DNA from: Collinsella sp.
GTDB taxonomy: Bacteria; Actinomycetota; Coriobacteriia; Coriobacteriales; Coriobacteriaceae
Assembly: GCA_019414245.1 (NCBI GenBank)
Contig: DXMK01000015.1
Span: 107,283 to 171,282 of the forward strand
Length of the DNA stretch: 64,000 nt
Direction: 5' to 3'
Shown here: positions 1 through 8,559 of the stretch, piece after piece
Numbering within the stretch: the stretch's first letter is position 1
Layout of the letters: every line of letters begins with the position of its first letter
Translations under genes and position numbers: made by a program
Notes under the pieces: generated by a model
Database searches by the model: none
What the model was told of the DNA's origin: nothing
The model's input: only the letters and a program-made list of their open reading frames with translations

Positions 1-980
1 TCGACGCGCTCATACATCCACTCGGCAAGCTGCTTTAAGTGGGCGATGTCATCCGCATAGACCGTATCGTCCTGTACTTTCAGGTTGTTAAGCTCATCTT
101 GCGTCTTTTTTATCTGGTCACGCAGGGCGTAGGCACTCTGCGACAGCTCCTGACGGGTGGACAGCGGCGTTCGGAGATAGCCGTTGTTAAAGGAATCGAT
201 GACCTCGCCGATCTGATCCTCGTCAGCATAGGACACGATGGTCTGATACAGACCGTCGAGCCTGGTATAGAGCTGATCATCGGTGAGCACGGTTTCTTCC
301 TGGACCACCTCGGCAGAATCGTCCTGCTTGGTATCGTCCTCAGTGGCCTCGCCCTTTTGACGCGTGGGGAAGGTGGTCTGTGCAGCTTGGCCAAACTGGT
401 CGTAGAAGCCGGGCATAACACCCATGGGATCGGTCGTCACGAACCAATAGGCACCGCCGCAAACGACGGCAAGGACCGCGATGACGATAAGCGGCTTGGG
501 AATATGACGCTTGTGCTTGTGATAGGCGTCCTCGTCGGGGTGCACCTTGCGCTTGGGTTTTTGAGCATCGTCATGCAGGGAAACGGGCATGGGAATATCG
601 ACCTTGGGGAGACCGAAATCCTTATCGAAAGCCGGCAGCACGCAGGTCTCATTGGGGTCGGCGGCGTCCGAAAGCACCGCAGCGGCAGAGGCCGGCGCAT
701 GCGGCACCTCGGTATCGATCTGCTCTTGCGTTAGGCGCGGAAAGCCCGCCGTGCGGCCCGCTGCCAGGTCGGATGCGGCCGCGTCCTCGGAGAGGATACC
801 CGGAGCGGGGCGTCCGCATTTGGGGCACGTACGATCATGCGGAGAAAGACGGGCACCGCAGCCCTCGCAGAACACGAACTCGGTGTGCTCGGGGCCATCG
901 CCCGGACCCACATAGGCGTTGCAGTAGGGGCAGAACGAGGCGCCGTCCTCGATAGTCTTAAGGCAATGCGGGCAGATCAC
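1..980 (-). CDS. Zinc-ribbon, single-pass membrane protein (3' end beyond window)
   Basis: Seen: an open frame on the minus strand reads from a GTG at 980 off the left edge, giving about 326 codons. The N-terminus carries two CxxC pairs (CPHC, CPYC) and a second ribbon (CEGC, CPKC) within the first 60 residues. A charged linker follows, then one hydrophobic segment near residues 160-180 and a long outer part rich in Asp, Gln and Thr. No ATG precedes the first CxxC in frame (stop TAA upstream), and AGAGGA lies 5 bases before the GTG, which decides the start. Known: zinc-ribbon plus one membrane segment is common in actinobacterial envelope or stress proteins with no fixed function. It lies 103 bases downstream of the P-type ATPase on the same strand and could be co-transcribed. 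I do not recognise a specific family. Confidence 0.75.
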   Translation of the reverse strand, partial: MICPHCLKTIEDGASFCPYCNAYVGPGDGPEHTEFVFCEGCGARLSPHDRTCPKCGRPAPGILSEDAAASDLAAGRTAGFPRLTQEQIDTEVPHAPASAAAVLSDAADPNETCVLPAFDKDFGLPKVDIPMPVSLHDDAQKPKRKVHPDEDAYHKHKRHIPKPLIVIAVLAVVCGGAYWFVTTDPMGVMPGFYDQFGQAAQTTFPTRQKGEATEDDTKQDDSAEVVQEETVLTDDQLYTRLDGLYQTIVSYADEDQIGEVIDSFNNGYLRTPLSTRQELSQSAYALRDQIKKTQDELNNLKVQDDTVYADDIAHLKQLAEWMYERV

Positions 981-1083
981 GGCATCCTCTTTTCGAAGCA
1001 ATTCAAACAATCGAGGTTAGAGCATAACATCGCCACGGCCCCACAGGAACAAGGCACCAATTCAACATCGCCAGGGCGCGTAG

Positions 1084-3819
1084 CTACTTCTTCTTTTTGC
1101 TTGGCATCGAGACTTTGATGCCTTGGGCGGACTTGGTCACGCGAGAGCGCTTGGCTCCGGTACTCTTCTTTTTCTTGGGCTGGGCCTGGGCCACGCCCTC
1201 GAGTGCGCGGGCCTCGGCCTCGCGAGCGGTGCGATCTTCGCGGCGCTGTGCCATGTCGGCGGCGACGCGCTTGGCAAAACGTTCGGCCGTCGATCCCGTC
1301 GAGCTCACCTTGCCGCCACCGCGGCCCAGGCGGACGCGCACACCGCGGCCAAAACCAGTTGCGGCATGACGACGACGCGGCTTGAGCGAATCCATCATCG
1401 TGGCGAGCTTAAAGAACACCGAGCAGGTAAAGACCACGATGACAGCCAAGATAACCATCTGGCCCATCGACAGGTTGGCAATAGACAGCAGCTCCGGGAA
1501 TCCGATAACGCCCACCAAGATGCCGGCGACTACAAACACAAAGAGCACCACACGTAAGGGCGTGAGAGGCTGTGAGATGCGCCAGATCAGGCTGACGCTC
1601 GCCGCGCACGACGTAAGCAGGCACATCGTAGACAGCGTGAGCTGGCTAAAGCCAAACACGCGCGCCACAAAGATATCGAGCGCCGCAGCCAAAATGACCG
1701 CAATCGACGCCGGCAGTGCCCGCTTGAGTACGTTGCTCAAAAACGCACCCTTCACGCGAGCATTGTTGGGCTCCAGGCCCAACACAAAGCCCGGCGCGCC
1801 GATGCAGAAGAAGTTAATGAGCGTCATCTGGATGGGCTCGAAGGGGTACGGCGGCAGCGCGATGCACAGCGCCGCCAGGCCCATCGAGAACAGCGTCTTG
1901 GTCAGGAACAGCGACGCCGAGCGCTGCAAGTTGTTGATGGAGCGACGGCCCTCGGCCACCACGGCGGGCATCGAGGCAAAATCATTGTCGACCAGCACGA
2001 TCTCGGCCACGTTGCGCGCGGCATCGGAGCCGGCGGCCATGGCCACGGAGCAGTCTGCCTCCTTGAGCGCCAGCACGTCGTTGACGCCGTCGCCCGTCAT
2101 GGCAACGGTATGGTCGCGACGCTTGAGCGCCTGCACGAGCTCGCGCTTCTGTTGCGGGGTCACGCGGCCAAAGACGTGATAGCGGTCCACCGCCGCATCA
2201 ATCTTGGACGGCGTATCGAGCGTCGTGGCGTCGACGTAGGCATCGGCCCCCGGAACGCCCACCACGCGCGCGATCGACGACACCGTGCGCGGGTCGTCGC
2301 CGCTGATCACGTTGAGGGTCACGCCCTGCTCGTTAAAGTAGCCGATGGTCTCGGCGGCCGAAGTGCGAATCTCATCGCGAATGGTCACAAAGCCCACGGG
2401 CTCGGCCTCGCCCGCCATATCGCCGTCGGGCGTAAAGCCGTCCACACGGGCCACCACAAGCACGCGGCAGGTGTCGGCAAGCTCGGCCACACGGTTCTCG
2501 ACCTGCGCAAAGGCGCGCGCCGAAAGCACAAATTGCGCTGCGCCCATCACATAGGAGCCCTGCGCAAACGAGGCGCCGCTCCACTTTTTAGACGACGAGA
2601 ACGGAATGACCGCCAGCGGCTCGGACACCTCGACCGGGCGGTCGGCGTAGTAGTTGAGCAGCGCCTGACAGGTCTCGTTGGCGTCTGCCGAGGTGGCACG
2701 CGCTACGTTGGCAAGCGCAAAATCGAGGACCGTGGTCTCGACGGGGACAGCTGCCTCGTCCGAGTCCGCGCCAAAGCCAACGCCCTCAACAGGCAGCGGG
2801 TAGGTACCCTCGACCTCCATACGGCCCGAGGTAATGGTGCCCGTCTTGTCCAGGCACAGCACGTCGACGCGCGCGAGCGTCTCGATACAGTAGAGCTGCT
2901 GCGCGAGTACCTTGCGGCGCGCCAGGCGCACCGTGGCGATGGCAAGCACCGACGAAGTCAGCAGCACCAGGCCCTGCGGAATCATGCCCAAAAGAGCGCC
3001 CACCGTAGACAGCAGCGCCGACGAAGGCACGCGACCGGCAAGCAGCTCGGAAAAACACCACGAAAGCGCGCTATCGCCCGGCGTACCGGCGGCATCCCAC
3101 AGCTCGCTCACACTCGAGGCAAACAACGCCAAACCGAGCGGGATCATGATGATGCTCGCAAAGCGCACGATGGCGTTAAGCGCGTTCATGATCTCGGAAT
3201 TGACCTTTTTGACGTACTTGGCCTCGTTGTTGATCTTGGCCACGTAGTTGTCGGCGCCAACATGGATCACGCGGGCGCGCAGCAGGCCCGAGTCGATAAA
3301 GCTGCCGCTCATGAGCTCGGAGCCGGGCTGCTTTTTGATGAGATCGCTCTCGCCCGTCAGCAGGCTCTCGTTCACGAGTGCCTCACCCGAAACCACCACG
3401 GCGTCGGCGGGAATCTGGTCGCCGCGCCCCAGGCGAATGATATCGTCGAGCACGATCTGGTCCAGGTCGAGCTCTACCTCGGCGCCGTCGCGCACCGCGA
3501 TGGCCTTCTTAGAGGTGAGCAGCGTAAGCTTATCGACCATCCGCTTGGAGCGCATGGACTGGATGACGCCAATTGCCGTGTTCAAGAACACCACGAACAG
3601 GAACGTCAGGTTCTTAAACGAACCGGTCAGCAACACCAAAATCGCCAAGACCACGTTGATCAAGTTAAACAGCGTGCAGAGGTTCTCGATGATGAGCTCG
3701 CGGACCGACTTGGTCTTGAGTTCCATGTTGCGGTTGATCTTACCGGCGGCGATGCGCTCCTCGACCTCGGCGGTCGAGAGTCCGTGCTCGATATCCGTTG
3801 CTGCCATACCTTGTCCCAT
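1084..3819 (-). CDS. CtpE-like cation-transporting P-type ATPase
   Basis: A 911-residue P-type ATPase that should couple ATP hydrolysis to cation transport across the cytoplasmic membrane. Seen: actuator motif TGES near 155-158, phosphorylation motif DKTGT near 324-328, hinge TGDGVND near 575-581, about ten hydrophobic segments, and a Lys/Arg-rich tail ending in KKKK. The layout and the GMIPxGLVLLTS segment resemble the CtpE group of calcium-type pumps (family knowledge). The fourth-helix motif reads PQGL instead of PEGL, so a usual ion ligand is changed and the substrate is uncertain. The frame stays open up to 3909, but that would start inside tRNA-Arg; ATG 3819 is chosen, with ATG 3807 as an alternative. 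The start is only about 20 bases after the tRNA terminator. Confidence 0.88.
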   Translation of the reverse strand: MGQGMAATDIEHGLSTAEVEERIAAGKINRNMELKTKSVRELIIENLCTLFNLINVVLAILVLLTGSFKNLTFLFVVFLNTAIGVIQSMRSKRMVDKLTLLTSKKAIAVRDGAEVELDLDQIVLDDIIRLGRGDQIPADAVVVSGEALVNESLLTGESDLIKKQPGSELMSGSFIDSGLLRARVIHVGADNYVAKINNEAKYVKKVNSEIMNALNAIVRFASIIMIPLGLALFASSVSELWDAAGTPGDSALSWCFSELLAGRVPSSALLSTVGALLGMIPQGLVLLTSSVLAIATVRLARRKVLAQQLYCIETLARVDVLCLDKTGTITSGRMEVEGTYPLPVEGVGFGADSDEAAVPVETTVLDFALANVARATSADANETCQALLNYYADRPVEVSEPLAVIPFSSSKKWSGASFAQGSYVMGAAQFVLSARAFAQVENRVAELADTCRVLVVARVDGFTPDGDMAGEAEPVGFVTIRDEIRTSAAETIGYFNEQGVTLNVISGDDPRTVSSIARVVGVPGADAYVDATTLDTPSKIDAAVDRYHVFGRVTPQQKRELVQALKRRDHTVAMTGDGVNDVLALKEADCSVAMAAGSDAARNVAEIVLVDNDFASMPAVVAEGRRSINNLQRSASLFLTKTLFSMGLAALCIALPPYPFEPIQMTLINFFCIGAPGFVLGLEPNNARVKGAFLSNVLKRALPASIAVILAAALDIFVARVFGFSQLTLSTMCLLTSCAASVSLIWRISQPLTPLRVVLFVFVVAGILVGVIGFPELLSIANLSMGQMVILAVIVVFTCSVFFKLATMMDSLKPRRRHAATGFGRGVRVRLGRGGGKVSSTGSTAERFAKRVAADMAQRREDRTAREAEARALEGVAQAQPKKKKSTGAKRSRVTKSAQGIKVSMPSKKKK

Positions 3820-3838
3820 CACGTCGCGTCGGTATAAG

Positions 3839-3871
3839 AAAACCGCCCGGACCATGCGAGGTTCGGACGGT
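3839..3871 (-). terminator. Rho-independent terminator of tRNA-Arg(CCG)
   Basis: On the minus strand a 12-bp stem (arms 3860-3871 and 3842-3853, one wobble and one mismatch, 6-base loop) is followed by TTTTCTTAT. It sits 14 bases after the tRNA 3' end and about 20 bases before the ATPase start, so the ATPase is expressed either by read-through or from a promoter overlapping this element. Confidence 0.75.
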
Positions 3872-3885
3872 CTTACGTTCGAGGG

Positions 3886-3959
3886 TGCCCCATGTTGGAT
3901 TCGAACCAACGGCCTTCTGCTCCGGAGGCAGACGCTCTAATCCCCTGAGCTAATAGGGC
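3886..3959 (-). tRNA. tRNA-Arg(CCG)
   Basis: The minus strand folds as a cloverleaf: acceptor GCCCTAT pairs with ATGGGGC, the D arm contains AGCTCAG, the anticodon loop is CTCCGGA (anticodon CCG) on a TCTGC/GCAGA stem, and the T arm contains GGTTCGAATCC. The discriminator is A; a full CCA is not encoded. Confidence 0.95.
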
Positions 3960-4053
3960 GAACGGTTGGCATTATACCCAAGTGCGCCACGGGCTAACAA
4001 AAGAATAGAAAAAGCTTTGCAATTACGTGGGAGACACGGCGCAGAGGCTCACC

Positions 4054-4085
4054 TTAGAACGCAAAAGTGAAACAATTAGTATAAA
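4054..4085 (+). promoter_or_regulatory. Putative promoter of the aromatic operon
   Basis: A TATAAA -10-like hexamer at 4080-4085 lies upstream of aroF; a weak -35 candidate TTAGAA sits at 4054-4059 with longer than ideal spacing. The predicted transcript would start near 4092 and enter the hairpin at 4104 at once. Inference from sequence only. Confidence 0.4.
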
Positions 4086-4103
4086 CTCTCATGCACATAT
4101 ATA

Positions 4104-4128
4104 ACGGCTCGCGATGCGGGCCGTTTTT
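4104..4128 (+). terminator. Leader hairpin with U-run before aroF (candidate attenuator)
   Basis: Perfect 9-bp stem apart from one wobble (4104-4112 with 4116-4124), GAT loop, then five T. No plus-strand gene lies upstream that would need a terminator, so it most likely controls entry into aroF. I see no T-box core sequence and no convincing leader peptide. Confidence 0.6.
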
Positions 4129-4161
4129 GCAAGAGCTATCCATCGAGGTGAGAGGCACACC

Positions 4162-5184
4162 ATGATTGCGATTTTAAAGCAGAGCGCCAGCGACGAGGCC
4201 GTCGGCCATATCGTCAGCTGGATTGAGAAGAAGGGTCTCAAGACCGACGTCTCGCGCGGCGAGAACGAGACCATCATCGGCCTGGTGGGCGATACGACCA
4301 AGATCGACCCGTTCTTGCTCGAGTCCATGGATGTCGTCGAGCGCGTGCAGCGCGTCTCCGAGCCCTTTAAGCGTGCCAACCGCAAGTTCCACCCTGAGGA
4401 CTCCGTCATCGACTGCGGCCACGGCGTCAAGATCGGCGGCGACCAGTTCCAGGTCATCGCCGGACCCTGCTCCGTCGAGGGCGAAAACCTCATTCGCATC
4501 GCACGCCGCGTAAAGGCCGCCGGCGCCACGATGCTGCGCGGTGGCGCCTACAAGCCCCGCACCTCCCCTTACGCCTACCAGGGCATGGGTCCCGCCGGCC
4601 TGGACCTGCTATGCGAGGCATCCGCCGAGCTCGACATGCCGATCGTCACCGAGATCATGGACCCGCGCGACGTGCAGGTCTTCTTGGATAAGAAGATCGA
4701 CGTCATGCAGATCGGCGCCCGCAACGCGCAGAACTTCCCCCTGCTCAAGGAGGTCGGCAAGACCAAGACCCCGGTCCTGCTCAAGCGCGGCATGTCCGGC
4801 ACGATCGATGAGTTGCTCATGGCCGCCGAGTACATCATGAGCGAGGGCAACGACAACGTCATCCTGTGCGAGCGCGGCATCCGCACCTTCGAGACCCGCA
4901 CCCGCAATACCTTCGACCTCAACGCCGTGCCGGTGCTGCACCACCTTTCGCACCTGCCCGTCGTCGCCGACCCCAGCCACGCCACCGGCTACACCCGCTA
5001 TGTTGAGCCCATGGCGCTCGCCGCGACCGCCTGCGGTGCCAACGGCCTGGAAATCGAGGTCCACGACGAGCCGAGCCGCGCCTGGTCCGACGGCGCCCAG
5101 GCCCTCACCCCCGATCAGTTCGACGACACCATGCGCCGCATCCGCGCCATCCGCGAGGTTGTCTGCCAAGAGACCATGGAGTAG
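4162..5184 (+). CDS. aroF: 3-deoxy-7-phosphoheptulonate (DAHP) synthase, type I-beta
   Basis: Catalyses condensation of phosphoenolpyruvate and erythrose-4-phosphate to DAHP, the entry step of the shikimate pathway, in the cytoplasm. Seen: 340 residues with an N-terminal ferredoxin-like regulatory domain (about 1-70), then a KDO8P/DAHP barrel with GPCSVE at 101-106, RGGAYKPRTSPY at 126-137 and a DPSHATG segment near the C-terminal side. This architecture is that of the I-beta enzymes, where the N-terminal domain commonly binds aromatic end products (known). The start at 4162 follows GAGGTGAGAGG; the frame is open further upstream but without a site. It is the first gene of the operon and is separated from tyrA by three bases, placing the committed step directly behind the leader hairpin. 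Confidence 0.95.
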   Translation: MIAILKQSASDEAVGHIVSWIEKKGLKTDVSRGENETIIGLVGDTTKIDPFLLESMDVVERVQRVSEPFKRANRKFHPEDSVIDCGHGVKIGGDQFQVIAGPCSVEGENLIRIARRVKAAGATMLRGGAYKPRTSPYAYQGMGPAGLDLLCEASAELDMPIVTEIMDPRDVQVFLDKKIDVMQIGARNAQNFPLLKEVGKTKTPVLLKRGMSGTIDELLMAAEYIMSEGNDNVILCERGIRTFETRTRNTFDLNAVPVLHHLSHLPVVADPSHATGYTRYVEPMALAATACGANGLEIEVHDEPSRAWSDGAQALTPDQFDDTMRRIRAIREVVCQETME

Positions 5185-5187
5185 CCC

Positions 5188-6102
5188 ATGGGTACGGTGA
5201 GAAACGCGCGCGTTAACCAGGGCGGCCCCAAGTGCGCTGGCATCGTGGGCCTTGGCCTCATCGGCGGCAGTTTTGCCCGCGGCTATGCGCAGGCGGGCGT
5301 CCGCGTGCTGGCCTGGGACCCCGATGACGATGTCATGACAGCCGCCAGCATGGGCACTGTCGCCGGAGAGCTCAACGACAAGACACTCGGCGAATGCGAC
5401 ATCATCGTCCTGGCTTGCTACCCCGAGGCCTGCATCGAGTGGCTCGAGGCGCACGCCCAAGCGCTCGCCGACGCCACCGACACCGAGGCCATCATGGGTC
5501 CCGTGGTGATCGACACCGTGGGCGTCAAGGGCATCGTGTGCGAACGTGCCTTTGAGCTTGCCCGCGAGCACGGCTTTTACTTTGTGGGCGCGCACCCCAT
5601 GGCGGGCACGCAGTACTCGGGCTACGCACACTCCCGCGCCGACCTGTTCCAGGGCGCCCCGCTCGTGCTCGTGCCGCCCGCGGTGGACGACGCACTTAAG
5701 CTGGAGCTTTTGGGCCAGGTGCGCGAGATGGTGCGCCCCTTGGGCTTTGGCAAGTTCAGCGTGACCAGCGCCGCCGAGCACGACCGCGTCATCGCCTTCA
5801 CGAGCCAGCTTGCGCACGTGGTATCCAACGCCTACGTCAAGAGCCCCACTGCCCAGGTCCACCACGGCTTTTCGGCCGGTAGCTACCGCGATCTCACCCG
5901 TGTGGCGCACCTCAATCCTCAGATGTGGTCCGAGCTCATGATCGACGACGCCGATGCGCTTGCCTTCGAGATCGACCATCTGATCGAATCGCTCGGCGCC
6001 TACAGCCGCGCCCTTAAGGACCGCGACCAGCGCTATCTGGAGAATCTCCTTGCCGAGGGCGACCGCATTAAGCGTGCACTCGACGACGAGGCCTCCCACT
6101 AG
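5188..6102 (+). CDS. tyrA: Prephenate dehydrogenase
   Basis: Oxidatively decarboxylates prephenate to 4-hydroxyphenylpyruvate on the tyrosine branch, using NAD(P). Seen: 304 residues, Rossmann motif GLGLIGGS at 21-28, HPMAGT at 136-141 and a helical C-terminal dimerisation half. There is no C-terminal ACT domain, so tyrosine feedback through that domain is not expected. Start ATG 5188 has GGAG six bases upstream inside the end of aroF, which suggests translational coupling. Arogenate could also be the substrate; the family cannot be split on sequence alone. Confidence 0.92.
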   Translation: MGTVRNARVNQGGPKCAGIVGLGLIGGSFARGYAQAGVRVLAWDPDDDVMTAASMGTVAGELNDKTLGECDIIVLACYPEACIEWLEAHAQALADATDTEAIMGPVVIDTVGVKGIVCERAFELAREHGFYFVGAHPMAGTQYSGYAHSRADLFQGAPLVLVPPAVDDALKLELLGQVREMVRPLGFGKFSVTSAAEHDRVIAFTSQLAHVVSNAYVKSPTAQVHHGFSAGSYRDLTRVAHLNPQMWSELMIDDADALAFEIDHLIESLGAYSRALKDRDQRYLENLLAEGDRIKRALDDEASH

Positions 6103-6138
6103 ACCACCTATCACGCCAGGTCGAAAGGACCATAGCTT

Positions 6139-7245
6139 ATGGCGATTACCATCGATATCGACACTGCACGCCCCTACCAGGTGCATGTTGGCACGTTTTT
6201 GCTGGAGCAGGCGGGACCGCTCGTGCGCGCCACTGCCGGCGGCACCAAGGCCGTCATCGTGACGGACACCAACGTGGGCCCGCTCTACCAGATGCCCGTT
6301 AAGCAGAGCCTGGAGGCATCAGGCTACGAGGTGAGCATCTGCACCTTCGAGGCCGGCGAAGCCCATAAGCGCGCCGAAACCTATGTTGCCATTTTGGAGT
6401 TTGTGGCCGAGCACGAGCTTTCGCGCTCCGACGTGATCGTGGCACTCGGCGGCGGCGTCGTGGGCGACGTGGCTGGCTTTGTGGCCGCCACCTACATGCG
6501 CGGCTGCAAGTTTGTGCAGATCCCCACGAGTCTGCTCGCTATGGTGGACTCGTCGGTGGGCGGCAAGACGGCCATCGACCTGGCTGCCGGCAAGAACCTA
6601 GCTGGCGCCTTTTGGCAGCCAAGTGTTGTCATCGCTGACGTGGGATGCCTTGCCACCCTCACGCCCGAGCAGTTCGCCGACGGCTGCGGCGAAGTCGTCA
6701 AGCACGCCGTGATCGCCGACCCCGAGCTCTTCGCCGAGCTGGAGAAGACCCCGCTCACGCTTGAGCTGCTGAACCGCGACGTGGCCCGCGTGGCGCTCAT
6801 AATCGCCCGCAATATCGACATTAAGCGCGCCGTGGTCGTTGCCGACGAACGCGAGACCAACCAGCGCAAGCTCCTCAACTTTGGACACAGCGCCGGACAT
6901 GCCGTCGAGGCCTGCGAGCACTTTGAGCTGGGACACGGCAACTGCGTGTCGATCGGCATGGGCATCATCACGCGTGCCGCAGCCCTGCACGGCATTTGCG
7001 ATGCCGAGCTGCCCGGTCGCATCGAGGAGCTCTGCGCCCGTCATGGCCTCAAGACCCGCTGTGAGCTTTCGGCCGACGCCATCTTTGCCGAGGCGCTGCA
7101 CGACAAAAAACGCGCCGGTGACACCATCGATCTGGTGATTCCGCACGGTATTGGCCGCTGCAGCATCGACCGCACGCCGCTTTCCACCTTCCATGATTTA
7201 ATTGCCGAGGGCCTCGGCCAGAAGGGAGACGCATCCGTATGCTAG
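6139..7245 (+). CDS. aroB: 3-dehydroquinate synthase
   Basis: Converts DAHP to 3-dehydroquinate, the second step of the shikimate pathway; NAD- and metal-dependent. Seen: 368 residues, NAD-binding GGGVVGD at 104-110, DSSVGGKT at 137-144 and the downstream KNLAGAFWQP segment, with a C-terminal helical metal-binding half that includes the GHSAGHAVE stretch. Length matches the family. AAAGGA lies upstream of ATG 6139. Its last seven bases overlap the start of aroA, so the two are likely coupled. Confidence 0.95.
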   Translation: MAITIDIDTARPYQVHVGTFLLEQAGPLVRATAGGTKAVIVTDTNVGPLYQMPVKQSLEASGYEVSICTFEAGEAHKRAETYVAILEFVAEHELSRSDVIVALGGGVVGDVAGFVAATYMRGCKFVQIPTSLLAMVDSSVGGKTAIDLAAGKNLAGAFWQPSVVIADVGCLATLTPEQFADGCGEVVKHAVIADPELFAELEKTPLTLELLNRDVARVALIIARNIDIKRAVVVADERETNQRKLLNFGHSAGHAVEACEHFELGHGNCVSIGMGIITRAAALHGICDAELPGRIEELCARHGLKTRCELSADAIFAEALHDKKRAGDTIDLVIPHGIGRCSIDRTPLSTFHDLIAEGLGQKGDASVC

Positions 7246-8558
7246 CCCGCATCACCCCCTCCCCGCTCAAGGGCACCGTTCCCGCCATCGCGTCCAAGTC
7301 GATGGCGCACCGCCTCATCATCTGTGCCGCACTCGCCAACGGCGAGACGCACGTCACTTGCAACACCACCTGCGCCGATATCGAGGCCACGGTGCGCTGC
7401 CTCACGGCCCTGGGTGCCCGCATCGAGACCGTCGAGGACGGGTTCCAAGTCCATCCCACCATGAAGAGTATTGAGTTTGGCCTGCTCAAGGCACTTGCGG
7501 GCGGCACGCTCGACTGCGGCGAGAGCGGCTCCACGCTCCGCTTTATGCTGCCCGTCGCCTGCGCGCTGGGGGCAGAGGCAACCTTTGTGGGCCAGGGCCG
7601 TCTGGGCGCACGCCCCCTCTCCCCGCTCTCCGACGAGATCATTGCCGCTGGCTGCGACCTGCAGGGTCTGGGCGGCTTTCCGCTCAAGACAAGCGGCCGC
7701 ATGCGCCCGGGCACCTTTATCCTGCCGGGCAACGTGAGCTCGCAGTACATCTCCGGCCTGCTGCTGGCAGCCCCACTTCTGGCCCAGCCCTCCTGCGTGC
7801 AGGTAACCGGCCTTATCGAGAGCCGCCCCTATATCAACCTGACCATCCAGGCCATGAAGGCCTTCGGCGTCGAGGTCAACGTCGAGCGTATCCCCGCCAA
7901 GGACGGCCAGCCCGAGATCACGAACTTCCGCGTGAGCAGCGGCTCATACCGCACGCCTGGCAATGTGGCTGTCGAAGGCGACTGGTCCAACGCCGCCTTT
8001 TGGCTGTGCGCCGGCGCCATCGGCTCCGACCCCATCACTGTCGAGGGCGTGTCGCTCAGCTCGGCCCAGGGCGACCGCAACGTGCTTGCCGCGCTCTCGC
8101 GCTTTGGCGCCCGCATCGTACGCTCCACCAACGCCGCCACCGTGCAGTCCGACAAGCTCGCCGGCTTTGAAATGAGCGCGCACGACATCCCCGACCTGGT
8201 GCCCGTAATCTCGGCCGTGGCATCGCTGGCTCAGGGCCGCACGTTCATCCGTGACTGCGCGCGCCTGCGCATCAAGGAATCTGACCGTCTAGCCACCACC
8301 ACCCGCGAGCTCACCGCACTGGGTGCACAGGTGCGCATTGCCGGCGACGACCTCATCATCAAGGGTGTTGACGCCTTTACCGGCGGCGAGGTCGATTCGC
8401 ACAACGACCACCGCATCGCCATGATGGCCGCCATCGCCGCGAGCCGCGCCACTGGCGAAGTTGTGATCCACGGCGCCGAGGCCGTCAACAAGTCCTATCC
8501 CGATTTCTTTGACCACTACCGCCTGTTGGGCGGCAAGGTCACGCTCGAGGAGGAATAG
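7239..8558 (+). CDS. aroA: 3-phosphoshikimate 1-carboxyvinyltransferase (EPSP synthase)
   Basis: Transfers enolpyruvyl from PEP to shikimate-3-phosphate. Seen: 439 residues with two repeated domains; substrate-binding KSMAHR at 20-25, ESGSTLRF at 95-102, the RIKESDRL segment near the middle of the C-terminal domain and DHRIAM toward the end. The glycine-rich loop after the ESGSTLRF segment has ALGAEATF rather than a clear NAGTA motif, which is how class II EPSP synthases tend to differ (inference). ATG 7239 lies inside the aroB stop region. aroC starts one base after its stop. Confidence 0.93.
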   Translation: MLARITPSPLKGTVPAIASKSMAHRLIICAALANGETHVTCNTTCADIEATVRCLTALGARIETVEDGFQVHPTMKSIEFGLLKALAGGTLDCGESGSTLRFMLPVACALGAEATFVGQGRLGARPLSPLSDEIIAAGCDLQGLGGFPLKTSGRMRPGTFILPGNVSSQYISGLLLAAPLLAQPSCVQVTGLIESRPYINLTIQAMKAFGVEVNVERIPAKDGQPEITNFRVSSGSYRTPGNVAVEGDWSNAAFWLCAGAIGSDPITVEGVSLSSAQGDRNVLAALSRFGARIVRSTNAATVQSDKLAGFEMSAHDIPDLVPVISAVASLAQGRTFIRDCARLRIKESDRLATTTRELTALGAQVRIAGDDLIIKGVDAFTGGEVDSHNDHRIAMMAAIAASRATGEVVIHGAEAVNKSYPDFFDHYRLLGGKVTLEEE

Positions 8559-8559
8559 C

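Noticed and set aside
2110..3837. 575-codon open frame on the plus strand
   Set aside because: Antisense shadow of the P-type ATPase; GC-rich codons remove stops in the opposite frame, and the product is His/Arg-rich with no motif.
3820..3909. Upstream extension of the P-type ATPase
   Set aside because: It would begin inside tRNA-Arg(CCG) and read through its terminator.
4609..6186. 525-codon open frame on the minus strand
   Set aside because: Antisense of aroF and tyrA; low-complexity His/Gly/Val-rich translation, no ribosome site.
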